From: Deltaproteobacteria bacterium
Lineage (GTDB): Bacteria > Desulfobacterota > Desulfobacteria > Desulfobacterales > ETH-SRB1
DNA: 43,695 nucleotides
Direction of reading: 5' to 3'
Assembly: GCA_030262895.1 (NCBI GenBank)
Contig: JAJSZW010000015.1
Coordinates: forward strand, 1 to 43,695
Shown here: piece after piece, positions 7,111-15,915 of the stretch
How the letters are laid out: each line of letters begins with the position of its first letter
Position numbering within the stretch: the first letter of the stretch is position 1
The notes under the pieces: model-generated
The model's database searches: none
The model's input: the letters and a program-made list of their open reading frames with translations, nothing else
What the model was told of the DNA's origin: nothing
Translations under genes and position numbers: made by a program

Positions 7111-8134
7111 CCATTTCCTGTTTGAGATCGCGGCTCATCAACCTGCGTGCAGCCTCTTCAGGTAAGACATCGTTATAAAGAATATTATAAATTTCCTGGC
7201 AGATAGGCATTTCAACACCTATCTTTCTTGACAAGTTATAAATGGACTTGGCTGTTTTTACTCCCTCTGCGACCATGCGCATTTCAGAAAGGATTTCGTT
7301 TAACTTTTTTCCCTCTCCAATTTTTTTGCCCACTGTGTAATTGCGGCTTAAATCTCCGGTGCAGGTAAGGATTAAATCACCAATACCTGCAAGCCCTGAA
7401 AAAGTATGGGCGCTTGCGCCTAACTTTAATCCAAGTCGCCTCATCTCTGCGAGTCCTCTCGTTATTAGAGCCGCCCTTGTATTTAATCCAAAATCAAGTC
7501 CATCTATTATTCCTGCTGCAATGGCGATAACATTTTTTACGGAACCGCCCAGTTCGACTCCGATTAAATCATCGGTAGTATAGGCTCTGAAGAACTCTGT
7601 GGAAAAAACATGCTGTACATATTTAGAAACATTTTTATCTTTTGAGGCTACAGTGACCAGAGTCGGCACCTTATTTGCGACTTCTTTGGCAAAGCTGGGC
7701 CCGGAGATAACCGCTATTTTGTCGTCTGAGATTTCAGGAAGAGCTTCTTTCAGTACGCCGGACATTGTTAAATGGGTTTTGTTTTCAATCCCCTTGGAGG
7801 CTGATACTATAATTGTATCCTTTGAGATTAAACCTGTAATTTTGCCGGCCATTTCCCTCATAAGATGTGATGGGACAACAATTATCAGCAAGTCTTTATC
7901 TGAGGCAACAGAGGATAGATCATTTGATGGAAATATATTTGAAGAAAGAGTAAAACCCGGAAGAAAAATTTTGTTTTCTCTATATTTTTCAATCTGGTCT
8001 TTAACTTCCTTTTCAAATACCCATAAATCAACTCTAAAACCTTTCAGGCCAAGATGATTTGCGATAGCTGTACCCCAGCTTCCTGCCCCCACAACACCTA
8101 TCCTGGTTGAATCTATATCTATGTTATTTTTCAT
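7103..8134 (-). CDS. gpsA: Glycerol-3-phosphate dehydrogenase [NAD(P)+]
   Basis: A 343-aa cytoplasmic enzyme that reduces dihydroxyacetone phosphate to sn-glycerol 3-phosphate for phospholipid synthesis. The N-terminal Rossmann motif is GVVGAGSWGTAIANHL (about 13-28). Later signposts are SASKGIE (about 112), ISGPSFAKEVA (about 142), the catalytic-lysine region GGSVKNVIAIAAGIIDG (about 197-213) and the LAGIGDLILTC block (about 250-260). The ATG lies nine bases after the gyrA stop with only a weak purine-rich ribosome site, so coupling to gyrA is likely. Length is normal. Confidence 0.97.
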   Translation of the reverse strand: MKNNIDIDSTRIGVVGAGSWGTAIANHLGLKGFRVDLWVFEKEVKDQIEKYRENKIFLPGFTLSSNIFPSNDLSSVASDKDLLIIVVPSHLMREMAGKITGLISKDTIIVSASKGIENKTHLTMSGVLKEALPEISDDKIAVISGPSFAKEVANKVPTLVTVASKDKNVSKYVQHVFSTEFFRAYTTDDLIGVELGGSVKNVIAIAAGIIDGLDFGLNTRAALITRGLAEMRRLGLKLGASAHTFSGLAGIGDLILTCTGDLSRNYTVGKKIGEGKKLNEILSEMRMVAEGVKTAKSIYNLSRKIGVEMPICQEIYNILYNDVLPEEAARRLMSRDLKQEMDE

Positions 8135-8143
8135 AATGATATT

Positions 8144-10570
8144 TTATTCTTCTTTTTCAATTATTCCTACAGCACCCACAACTTTCTCACCTTTATCCAT
8201 ATTGATGAGTTTTACACCCTGAGTATTGCGGCTAATAACTGATATGCCCTTAATATGCATGCGTATGATCTTGCCTGTATTCGTCATCAGCATAAGATCA
8301 TCCACTTCCTCTACGAGCATTATTGAAACAACCTGCCCGTTACGCTCGCTGGTTTTTATTGTAATTACTCCCATGCCGCCGCGTTTTTGAACAGGATACT
8401 CGTCAATAGATGTTCTTTTTCCATATCCGTTTTCCGTTACAGAAAACAAGGTTTGACCATGGCTTAAAACTTCCATACCGACGATATAATCCCCGGCAGC
8501 AAGGCGCATTCCGCGAACACCTCTTGCAACACGTCCTATCGGGCGTGCATCTGACTCATGAAAGCGAATCGACTTGCCATTCGCAGAACACAAAAAGATA
8601 TTCATTGTGCCATCGGTCATCCTCGTTCCAATCAATTCGTCACCAGGGGCCAGATTAAGTGCAATTATACCTCCGGTTCTAGGGTGGCTATAAGCCATAA
8701 TATCTGTTTTTTTAACCAGTCCGTTTTTCGTTGCCATAAAAACATGGGAGCCGGGTTCAAATGACTTTACAGCAAGTACAGTAGCGAGCTTTTCGTCCTT
8801 TTCAAAGTTAAGAAGATTGACAATTGCCTTACCGCGGCTAACACGGCCATGCTGAGGAATTTCATAAACTTTACACCAGTAAACTTTCCCCATATTCGTG
8901 AAAAACAGGAAGGTATGGTGTGTTGAAGCAACAAAGAGATGTTTAACAAAATCTTCTTCCTTTATCGCCATGGCGGTTTTTCCTTTGCCGCCACGGTGCT
9001 GGCTTTGATAAACTGTAATCGGGGTCCTTTTTATATACCCGCTGTTTGAAATGGTGACCACCATGTCTTCCTCAACTATCATGTCCTCTATAGTAATTTC
9101 TTTGGTGGATTCGACTATTTCTGTGCGGCGCTGATCCCCGAAATCATTTTGTATTTGTGTCAGCTCGTTTTTTATAATACTTTCAACAATTCGTTCACTG
9201 GATAGTATTTCTTTAAATCTGGAGATGTCTTTAAGAATGTTTTTATATTCTTCTAATATCTTTTCCTGTTCAAGTCCGGTAAGCTTCTGCAGGCGCATAT
9301 CAAGTATCGCCTGTGCCTGAATTTCGGTTAATTCAAATTTTTCAACAAGGCGTATTTTTGCTTCCGCGGGTGATTTTGATTCCTTTATCAGAGAAATGAC
9401 ATCATCAAGATTTTCGAGCGCAATTTTCAAACCTTCAAGAATATGGGCACGGTCTTCAGCCTTTTTTAAATCAAACCTGGTACGCCGAATAATTATTTCT
9501 TTGCGGTGGAGAATGAAATGCTCAAGAATTTCTTTAAAAGAGAGAAGCTCGGGACGGTTGTTTACAACAGCAAGAAAGATAATTCCAAAACTGGTCTCGA
9601 GTCTGGTATGTTTATAAAGTTGATTGATGACTACTTCTGCAATAGAGTCTTTTTTTAGGCCAAGAACTATCCTCATTCCTTGTCTGTCAGATTCATCTCT
9701 TACAAATTTTATGCCTTCAATCTGCTTATTTTTTATCAAATGTGCTGTGTTTTCTATGAGTTTTGCTTTATTAACCTGATAGGGCAGTTCTGTAATTATG
9801 ATACTCTCTTTCTGCGTACTTTTATTTTTTTCAACCGCGGCTCTGCCTCGCATTCGGATTATGCCTCTACCGGTATTGTATGCGTCATATATCCCATTGG
9901 TTCCGTAAATAATACCGGCCGTGGGAAGGTCAGGACCCGGTACGAATTTCATGATTTCCTGTATTGTAAGGTCAGGATTGTCAATAATGGCTTTTATCGC
10001 TTCAGTAATTTCATTAAGGTTATGAGGAGGGATGTTAGTCGTCATGCCGACTGCTATGCCGGATGATCCGTTAACTAGGAGATTCGGAAATTTTGATGGA
10101 AGAACAGATGGCTCTGTTAAAGATTCATCATAGTTTGCAGCAAAATCAACAGTTTCCTTCTCCAGATCCTCTAACATCTGATGTGCAAGTCGCATCATCC
10201 TGATTTCAGTATATCTCATCGCGGCAGGAGGATCTCCATCTATAGATCCAAAATTACCCTGTCCGTCTATTAGTGGATATCTAAGAGAAAAATTTTGTGC
10301 CATGCGAACAATAGTGTCATAAACGGCGGTGTCTCCATGCGGGTGATATTTACCTATGACATCACCAACGATACGGGCAGACTTTTTATATGGTTTATTC
10401 CAGTCGTTTTTCAATTCGCGCATGGCAAATAGAGAGCGACGATGTACTGGTTTTAAGCCATCGCGTACATCCGGGAGCGCTCTGCCTATAATAACACTCA
10501 TGGCATAATCGAGATAAGATTTTTTCATCTCGCTTTCGATGCTTATCTCGGGCAGTTTTTCTGTTTCCAT
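8144..10570 (-). CDS. gyrA: DNA gyrase subunit A
   Basis: An 808-aa type II topoisomerase subunit. The catalytic tyrosine is Tyr120 in [10 protein letters not shown]. The quinolone-resistance region reads [17 protein letters not shown], with Thr81 at the place of E. coli Ser83 and Asp85 at the place of Asp87; Thr is found in many wild-type GyrA proteins, so it does not by itself mean resistance. The GyrA box QHRGGKG (about residue 522) in the C-terminal beta-pinwheel separates it from ParC, and a second box-like QKRGGMG is seen at 728. It is the first gene of the operon that runs on through gpsA and pgk. gyrB is not in the window. Confidence 0.97.
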   Translation of the reverse strand: METEKLPEISIESEMKKSYLDYAMSVIIGRALPDVRDGLKPVHRRSLFAMRELKNDWNKPYKKSARIVGDVIGKYHPHGDTAVYDTIVRMAQNFSLRYPLIDGQGNFGSIDGDPPAAMRYTEIRMMRLAHQMLEDLEKETVDFAANYDESLTEPSVLPSKFPNLLVNGSSGIAVGMTTNIPPHNLNEITEAIKAIIDNPDLTIQEIMKFVPGPDLPTAGIIYGTNGIYDAYNTGRGIIRMRGRAAVEKNKSTQKESIIITELPYQVNKAKLIENTAHLIKNKQIEGIKFVRDESDRQGMRIVLGLKKDSIAEVVINQLYKHTRLETSFGIIFLAVVNNRPELLSFKEILEHFILHRKEIIIRRTRFDLKKAEDRAHILEGLKIALENLDDVISLIKESKSPAEAKIRLVEKFELTEIQAQAILDMRLQKLTGLEQEKILEEYKNILKDISRFKEILSSERIVESIIKNELTQIQNDFGDQRRTEIVESTKEITIEDMIVEEDMVVTISNSGYIKRTPITVYQSQHRGGKGKTAMAIKEEDFVKHLFVASTHHTFLFFTNMGKVYWCKVYEIPQHGRVSRGKAIVNLLNFEKDEKLATVLAVKSFEPGSHVFMATKNGLVKKTDIMAYSHPRTGGIIALNLAPGDELIGTRMTDGTMNIFLCSANGKSIRFHESDARPIGRVARGVRGMRLAAGDYIVGMEVLSHGQTLFSVTENGYGKRTSIDEYPVQKRGGMGVITIKTSERNGQVVSIMLVEEVDDLMLMTNTGKIIRMHIKGISVISRNTQGVKLINMDKGEKVVGAVGIIEKEE

Positions 10571-10609
10571 TCTATATTCACCTAAACTTTGGTAGTTTTA
10601 TAATAGTTA

Positions 10610-10697
10610 AGCGTTCACGGAACATTGAAATTGGAAATTTGGCCTTCATGCTTTTGTACTGTTCTTTCCAATTTCAAGTTTCAAGCCGTGAACGGCT
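10610..10697. repeat. Imperfect foldback with CGTTCACGG ends
   Basis: AGCGTTCACGGAACATTGAA (from 10610) and its near complement up to GCCGTGAACGGCT (10685-10697) pair over about 28 bases; the centre of each arm is TTGAAATTGGAAA and TTTCCAATTTCAA. It fills the space between the perM-like stop and the gyrA start, so a terminator or leader hairpin is possible. A related hairpin with the same GTTCAC/GTGAAC theme lies at 34955-35025. Confidence 0.6.
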
Positions 10698-10699
10698 AC

Positions 10700-11782
10700 T
10701 TATTTTCTTATGGGCTCAATCATTTTTTGATAGCTGGAATGATAAATATCCGTTAATGTCAAGAATGCTGTGACAACAAGCGGACCATAAATTATGCCCA
10801 GGATTCCGAATAATTTCAACCCTCCAATTATGGAAAAAAATACTAAGAGCGTATGCATTTTAACGCGTTCGCCAACCAGCTTGGGTTTGAAAACATATTC
10901 AATTGTACCGGACAGAATTAAATAAAATATAATAAAAAATATGCCTGCGGCAACCCTTCCTGTTAAAAAAAGATAGACAGTTGCAGGAATAAATACAACT
11001 CCAATTCCGATAATCGGGAGAAATGCGAGCAGAGCCATAATTACACCCCACATAAAAGGCGATTTTAAACCGAACATCATAAAAACAAAACCACCCAATG
11101 TCCCCTGAATCAAACCGCCCAGCCCATTGCCGATTAGAATGGCTCCAGCCATATCCTTAAACTTTTGAAACAGTTTTTCATTTTGTTCTTTTGGCAGAGG
11201 AGAAAGACCAATTATGAACGATACAATTTTATTTCCGTCAATAAACAGAAAATAGATTATAAGCAGCATGAAAAAGAAGTTTATTAATAGTTTAAACACA
11301 TTTGAAGCTATAGCGCTGGCTTGCTCATACAGGAATAGGCCGACGACTTTGCCCAGTTCGGAAATCGCTTTGTTGAGTTCTTCTCCAGTGAGCTCAATGT
11401 TGAAGTTTGATAGTATATTGTTTGCACTTTCCAGAACTCTGCTGCTTTCAAGAAGGCTTTTAATCTGTTTGCCTAATACAGCGCTTTTTGCTGTAAGATA
11501 CAGTTCGTAAGCCTCATTAGATAAAATACCCACAAAAAAGACTATAGGAACAAACAGGACAATAAATATAATGATACAGGTTAAAAATGATGCTAAAGGA
11601 GGATTTATTTTATTTTTAACTTTTATAAATTTGTAAACAGGGTTAAAAATACCTGTAACAACGGAAGCGAGAACAATAATTGATATGAATGGCCAGAAGA
11701 GCCAGCCTATCATGAACGTTGAAACAAGAAAAATGGCAAGAAAAAACCACAGAATAATATCACGGGGAGTTTTATTCTGCAT
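10700..11782 (-). CDS. AI-2E family transporter (PerM/TqsA-like)
   Basis: A 360-aa integral membrane protein of the AI-2E transporter family. About eight membrane segments can be read: two at the N-terminus (WFFLAIFLVSTFMIGWLFWP and IIVLASVVTGIF), one at 62-85, a long soluble stretch at about 90-150, and the C-terminal group that includes the family motif region GNGLGGLIQGTLGG, PIIGIGVVFIPATVYL and FSIIGGLKLFGILGIIYGPLV. Members export or pass small molecules or ions; the name AI-2E comes from TqsA, and the substrate here is unknown. TGGAGGT precedes the ATG. It is upstream of gyrA but separated by a foldback, so it may not share the transcript. Confidence 0.88.
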   Translation of the reverse strand: MQNKTPRDIILWFFLAIFLVSTFMIGWLFWPFISIIVLASVVTGIFNPVYKFIKVKNKINPPLASFLTCIIIFIVLFVPIVFFVGILSNEAYELYLTAKSAVLGKQIKSLLESSRVLESANNILSNFNIELTGEELNKAISELGKVVGLFLYEQASAIASNVFKLLINFFFMLLIIYFLFIDGNKIVSFIIGLSPLPKEQNEKLFQKFKDMAGAILIGNGLGGLIQGTLGGFVFMMFGLKSPFMWGVIMALLAFLPIIGIGVVFIPATVYLFLTGRVAAGIFFIIFYLILSGTIEYVFKPKLVGERVKMHTLLVFFSIIGGLKLFGILGIIYGPLVVTAFLTLTDIYHSSYQKMIEPIRK

Positions 11783-11885
11783 AGCACCTCCAGTTCCCCC
11801 TCACTCATCACTCAGCGGGGAGGGCAAGGGGCACAATTGCGGAATGGCTTTAACAGAAGAGCCATGGGCTGTTATACGAAATGTA

Positions 11886-11991
11886 TATAGACTTTCAGAT
11901 AAATAATTTCACAAGGCCGGAAGGAGGAAGGCGTATTAGTTATACGTCGACGACTGATAACACAGTGAAATTATTTATCTGAAAGTCTATA
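11886..11991. repeat. Foldback element with perfect 27-bp arms
   Basis: The arm at 11886-11912 (TATAGACTTTCAGATAAATA...) is exactly complementary to that at 11965-11991. The 52-base centre is GC-richer, with AAGGAGGAAGG and the palindrome ACGTCGACG. The rest of the spacer on its left (11783-11885) shows only a short ATGGCT/AGCCAT hairpin. It lies 27 bases after the stop of the small membrane gene and could end that transcript, or be a MITE-like element. Confidence 0.75.
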
Positions 11992-12017
11992 GCGTATGAA
12001 TTTGAAGGACAGGCTCT

Positions 12018-12176
12018 TTACCTGCCGACAAAAATGCCGGCCGTTAATAAAAGAAGGAATTCATATATAAATACAGCGATATAGCTGTCGCCGAATAGAG
12101 CATAAGTAATTCCGCCGCCTATAACTGCAGGTACACCAAAAAAAACCAAGATTCCCAATTTCCTGCTTATATCCAT
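12018..12176 (-). CDS. Small 52-aa membrane protein
   Basis: The frame codes for 52 aa starting MDISRKLGILVFFGVPAVIG, with two hydrophobic stretches (about 7-25 and 31-49) split by a short polar turn with Gly-Asp-Ser. A short basic N-terminus would stay in the cytoplasm. A full Shine-Dalgarno AGGAGG lies nine bases before the ATG, which is the strongest ribosome site in this part of the window, so I take it as real although it is shorter than common gene-finding limits. It is not similar to anything I recognise. It follows the nitrilase-family gene by 154 bases on the same strand and is followed by a foldback. The spacer 12177-12330 is AT-rich with no further gene. Confidence 0.6.
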   Translation of the reverse strand: MDISRKLGILVFFGVPAVIGGGITYALFGDSYIAVFIYEFLLLLTAGIFVGR

Positions 12177-12330
12177 TTCTATAAACCTCCTGTCAAAAAA
12201 GTCCGCCTGAATGGCGCTAAGTTCATGTAAAACCAGTATGTTAAAATTTAAATCAATATGATTGAAATCATTTTAAAAAATTTTTATATCAATAAATCAT
12301 AATCAAGTAAAGAGAAAACATATAAATGGA

Positions 12331-13218
12331 TTATTTTTTTCCATATAAAATGCGGTTGAGTTCACGATAAGTAAAGTGTGGCTCATCATCTCTCAGGTAG
12401 GGAAGCAGAATTTTTTTCCGGCGGAGTAAATCTCTCGAAATTTCAGCAAAAATCATATCTGGTTTATAAAGTGCGGCTTTGGCGATTTGTTTACCAAAAG
12501 GATTAATTATTTCGCTTCCTCCCCAGAACCGATAAGGATCATCCTCATCTTCTTCCGTATTTTTCATGCTCTCTCTTTTTTCAAAATAACGTTCAATACC
12601 GACACGGTTTACACATATATTGTAAATTCCAAATACGCGCGAATAGAATCTATTTATGATTTCCCAGCTTTCAATATTGTTGAATTCGCTTCCCATAGAA
12701 CCTTGGGATGAGTTTAAAATAGTTATAAATATGTCTGCTTTCTGGCATATTCCAAGATAAGGCAGGGCAGGGTGCCACATGTCGTTACAAATAAAGACCG
12801 ATAAATTATAGCCAAGCAACCTGAATGTTGATACTCGTTTCCCATTAGAAAAGTATTTTCTTTCTTCAAATACTCCATGGTTTGGTAAATTTAACTTGCG
12901 GTATGCAAATAGAACTTCTCCATCGACAGCAATAAGCGCAGAGTTATAAAAATTCATAGATTTGGACTCTTCAATAAAACCGACTATTGCCGCCGTTCCT
13001 TTTGTTGCGAGCGCTATTTTTTTTATTTCTTTAGACTCTATTTTAAGAGCCACTTCATGATATTTTTCTCCAACAAAATATCCTGTCAGCGCCAATTCCG
13101 GGAATACAATCAGATTAGCTTTTTTTTCTTTGGCATGATGGATTTTTGAAATTGTATCTTCAAGGTTTGCCTTAATATCAAGCAATATAGGATCGGTCTG
13201 ATAAGTAGCGACTTTCAT
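12331..13218 (-). CDS. Carbon-nitrogen hydrolase (nitrilase superfamily amidase)
   Basis: A 295-aa cytoplasmic hydrolase of the nitrilase superfamily. The Glu-Lys-Cys triad can be placed: Glu in VFPELALTGYFVG (about residue 41), Lys in YRKLNLPNHGVFEERKYF (about 108), Cys in FICNDMWHPALPYLG (about 145). The family cleaves non-peptide C-N bonds in amides and nitriles; CNDMWHP resembles NAD synthetase-type and aliphatic amidase members rather than true nitrilases. It follows the MttB-like gene by 116 bases on the same strand and may act on an amide made by the AsnB-type enzyme upstream; that link is inference only. Confidence 0.88.
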   Translation of the reverse strand: MKVATYQTDPILLDIKANLEDTISKIHHAKEKKANLIVFPELALTGYFVGEKYHEVALKIESKEIKKIALATKGTAAIVGFIEESKSMNFYNSALIAVDGEVLFAYRKLNLPNHGVFEERKYFSNGKRVSTFRLLGYNLSVFICNDMWHPALPYLGICQKADIFITILNSSQGSMGSEFNNIESWEIINRFYSRVFGIYNICVNRVGIERYFEKRESMKNTEEDEDDPYRFWGGSEIINPFGKQIAKAALYKPDMIFAEISRDLLRRKKILLPYLRDDEPHFTYRELNRILYGKK

Positions 13219-13334
13219 TTGCTGATTACCTTTACCTATTGAAAAATAGTAATAATTTAGCCTTTTGAAAATATATCCGCTTCAGGTGTGATCAATAGAT
13301 AATTAGCGAAAAATAGTCAATACTCAGGTATAAA

Positions 13335-14513
13335 TCAGTTTAAAAAAGATTTGCCTGTATTTTTCAGGGTATGGTCATCGCGCATATAATTGGGTTGGCT
13401 GCTATTGCGTTTAATAGCATCGAAACCTTCAGGATCATAAGGTTCAATTTCATAGAGAGGAGCCTGGTCTGGTCTGGTTTCTTTACAGAGAACTATATGT
13501 TTTTCAAGCTTTGCTATGGAAAATGAAACAAGTTCCTTTAAAAAACCAAAAGCATGCCTCATTTGATGAAAGCCGTATTTTTTCATCAATGCATAGCCAT
13601 TAATCGCGTCTTTCTCGGACTTTTCATTTGGTTTTTCCTGATTTGTTGTACATGCAGTTTGTATGGAGGGTATTTTAAGTTTTTTGTTTATTTTTTCTAA
13701 AAGAAGATTGGCTATATTGTGGGATACCATACCAAGATCAACAGAATAGTTTTTCTGAATATTAGCAATGGAAGGCAGGCCTGCATCAACGACCATTATG
13801 CCTGGATTAACCAGTTGAGCAAGGGTTATTCCAAATAAGGCTTCAGCATGAGTCAAAGTCAAGAGTCCGGACATACTATAAGGCGCTGAGAGTCCTGCCA
13901 TGGGCATTGTTGAAACATATATAGGGATGCCCTTGCGAACACAGGATAGAAATGGCTCTATCATTCCTTCGATAACATTCAACGGGCTGTTTATAATGGA
14001 AAACTGTACTGTTAGTTTTCCTCTGGTTTCATGAACCTGCTGAACTCTTGCTATTCCTTCGTCAGTTACGGCCGCAACGTATATTGGCTTTGAGCAATTT
14101 TCAATTATTGTATCTATTACTTTTACTTCCTGGTTTCTTATCAGTACTCCTCTTGCCATAAAATTTATCACTTCTGTTTCATTTACTGTTTTTGCTATTT
14201 TTGTAAGGTGTTCGAAAGTTGGGACTACTAATTCACCAGAATTGTCATCATAGACAAAAGGAGCTGTACCTCCCACTCCGAATGAGTTTTCCGGAATCCA
14301 GTACTTATCTCTTTTGGGAGCGGTGCTGATTGCCTGTTCAACTAGTGGAGTCAGAATATGAAGATGGCCGGTAGTTTCATCAAAAGCAGCCAGACCGGTA
14401 TCTTCAAAAATCTGCCTGACTTCAGTAGATGCACACTTCACTCCTACTTCTTCCAGAATCTTTAATGCGTCCTGATGTACCTTTTCCAAAAGATTACAGT
14501 TTTCGAGATCCAT
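13335..14513 (-). CDS. MttB-family (trimethylamine methyltransferase-like) protein A
   Basis: A protein of 392 aa from the ATG at 14513, chosen because GGGAG lies just upstream; a TTG start 21 bases earlier is possible. It belongs to the MttB/MtgB superfamily, in which members move a methyl group from a quaternary or tertiary amine to a corrinoid protein. Blocks: GGTAPFVYDD (about 80), ENCSKPIYVA, STMPMAGLSAPYSMSG, LTHAEALFGITLAQLVNPG, KYGFHQMRHAFGFL. It is shorter than the usual 470-500 aa. There is no internal TAG, so it is not a pyrrolysine type, and it ends with TGA. A paralogue (17556-18782) shares all these blocks. No corrinoid-binding partner or corrinoid activator gene is seen nearby, so the methyl acceptor, and even the activity, are open. 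Last of a four-gene run with gaps of 22-48 bases. Confidence 0.87.
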   Translation of the reverse strand: MDLENCNLLEKVHQDALKILEEVGVKCASTEVRQIFEDTGLAAFDETTGHLHILTPLVEQAISTAPKRDKYWIPENSFGVGGTAPFVYDDNSGELVVPTFEHLTKIAKTVNETEVINFMARGVLIRNQEVKVIDTIIENCSKPIYVAAVTDEGIARVQQVHETRGKLTVQFSIINSPLNVIEGMIEPFLSCVRKGIPIYVSTMPMAGLSAPYSMSGLLTLTHAEALFGITLAQLVNPGIMVVDAGLPSIANIQKNYSVDLGMVSHNIANLLLEKINKKLKIPSIQTACTTNQEKPNEKSEKDAINGYALMKKYGFHQMRHAFGFLKELVSFSIAKLEKHIVLCKETRPDQAPLYEIEPYDPEGFDAIKRNSSQPNYMRDDHTLKNTGKSFLN

Positions 14514-14561
14514 TTTTTCTCCCAAAACTCGCAATGTCGCATTTATGTGTCGTTATTAAAA

Positions 14562-15893
14562 CTAGCTCCATGGAAAAGGACTGTTGGAGACAGGATGAAG
14601 CTCGCCTTTTGCATAACGTTCAAATCTGAAAGGTTTGAGCAGACTCTGTTTTTCTCCTGTAATTTCTTTGGCAACCAGTTTGCCGACACCTATCATTTTG
14701 TAACCATGATTGGAATCAAGGATCATATAGCAATTATCTTTCATTTTATCGAAAATCGGAAAATTGTCAGGTGTAAAGGCGCCAATGCCTCCGGATGGCT
14801 CATTTTTATAGTATTGGTACTTATTTTCGTATCTTTTCTGACAGTGAGCGAGAGCAGATGTCCACATATGAACAAATTCCGGTCCTACAACAAAATCAGG
14901 AGAATCAATACCATATGGATCTACTTTAACTTCTCCCTCTACAATGTAAGGCGCAGCACCTCCTTGCACACCGCCGAAATGAAAATCAGGCTTATAATAG
15001 ACACCCCATATTTCGTCAGTTATTAGCGAACCGTCCTCGCTGGAATATAGGGGAGCATCGGTATCAATATGGATTACCGGAGGCATTTTCCCTTCGTTAT
15101 TCATAGCATAGTCAGGCGGAACTCCAAGAGTGCCCTCGACAAGGCACAAGTAAGTCCACATCTTCGCGTTTTTATGGATATTCCCATCATTATCTTTTAT
15201 ATCTATTTGATCAGGCAGGTCCAGCATATCCCAGAAGCTTTTAGCCCAAGGTCCGGCACCAATAATTACATAGTCACATTCAATATCGCCTTTTTGTGTT
15301 TTAACAGCAGTTACAGAATTTTTATTTGTTTTAAACCCGGTAACCTTGACCCCTGTAAGTATTCTCACGCCTTCAGCTTCCGCCTTATCCGCCAGACAGT
15401 AAAGGGCCTTTGTGTTGTGGGCATACCCGCCTTTTTTTTCATGTAAAATAGAGGTTATGTTTTTAGCCTGCCAGTCATAAAAAATATTTTTTTTCATATA
15501 TTTCAGACATTCTTTTTCTCCCTCTATAAACAAGGACTCATATCCTATCTCCTGCTGTTGTTTGTAAATTCCAGCTACATCAGCATGCATGCTTTCACAT
15601 GATATCTGCATATACCCGACAGGGCGATAGCCATATCCTTCAACGTCTTCTTCCCATAAAGCAACGCTGTGAGCTATTAACTCACGCATAGCCGGCTGAA
15701 AATAGTTGTTTCTTATAATACCACAGGCAATTCCTGAAGCGCCGGCTCCGATTGCTGCCTTATCGATAACAAGAATATCTTTGCCTGAGCCGACTTTTTT
15801 TTGTTTTAATTCTTTTGCCAGATGATATGCGGTGCTCAATCCATGTATGCCGGCACCAATAATTACATACTTATATTTTGTTGGAAAAGACAT
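14562..15893 (-). CDS. FAD-dependent amine/amino-acid oxidoreductase (DadA/sarcosine oxidase type)
   Basis: A 443-aa flavoprotein of the D-amino-acid/glycine/sarcosine oxidase family. The dinucleotide motif is YVIIGAGIHGLSTAYHLA (about 9-26), followed by DKAAIGAGASGIACGIIRNN, the usual region near the flavin and active site. The C-terminal flavin contacts lie in GGIGAFTPDNFPIFDK and LDSNHGYKMIGVGKLVAKEI. The family oxidises N-methylated or primary amino acids such as sarcosine, dimethylglycine or D-amino acids. The middle part is longer than in simple sarcosine oxidases. It lies 22 bases after the AsnB gene and just before MttB-like A. In an anaerobe it would pass electrons to a carrier rather than oxygen. 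Substrate unknown. Confidence 0.87.
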   Translation of the reverse strand: MSFPTKYKYVIIGAGIHGLSTAYHLAKELKQKKVGSGKDILVIDKAAIGAGASGIACGIIRNNYFQPAMRELIAHSVALWEEDVEGYGYRPVGYMQISCESMHADVAGIYKQQQEIGYESLFIEGEKECLKYMKKNIFYDWQAKNITSILHEKKGGYAHNTKALYCLADKAEAEGVRILTGVKVTGFKTNKNSVTAVKTQKGDIECDYVIIGAGPWAKSFWDMLDLPDQIDIKDNDGNIHKNAKMWTYLCLVEGTLGVPPDYAMNNEGKMPPVIHIDTDAPLYSSEDGSLITDEIWGVYYKPDFHFGGVQGGAAPYIVEGEVKVDPYGIDSPDFVVGPEFVHMWTSALAHCQKRYENKYQYYKNEPSGGIGAFTPDNFPIFDKMKDNCYMILDSNHGYKMIGVGKLVAKEITGEKQSLLKPFRFERYAKGELHPVSNSPFPWS

Positions 15894-15915
15894 TTAATAT
15901 ACCTCAATTTAAATT

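Noticed and set aside
7599..8057. Open frame of 152 codons on the plus strand
   Set aside because: Shadow of gpsA, whose Rossmann motif and full length are clear on the minus strand.
8144..10570. Quinolone-resistance mutation in GyrA (Thr81)
   Set aside because: Thr at this place is the natural residue in many bacteria, so resistance cannot be inferred.
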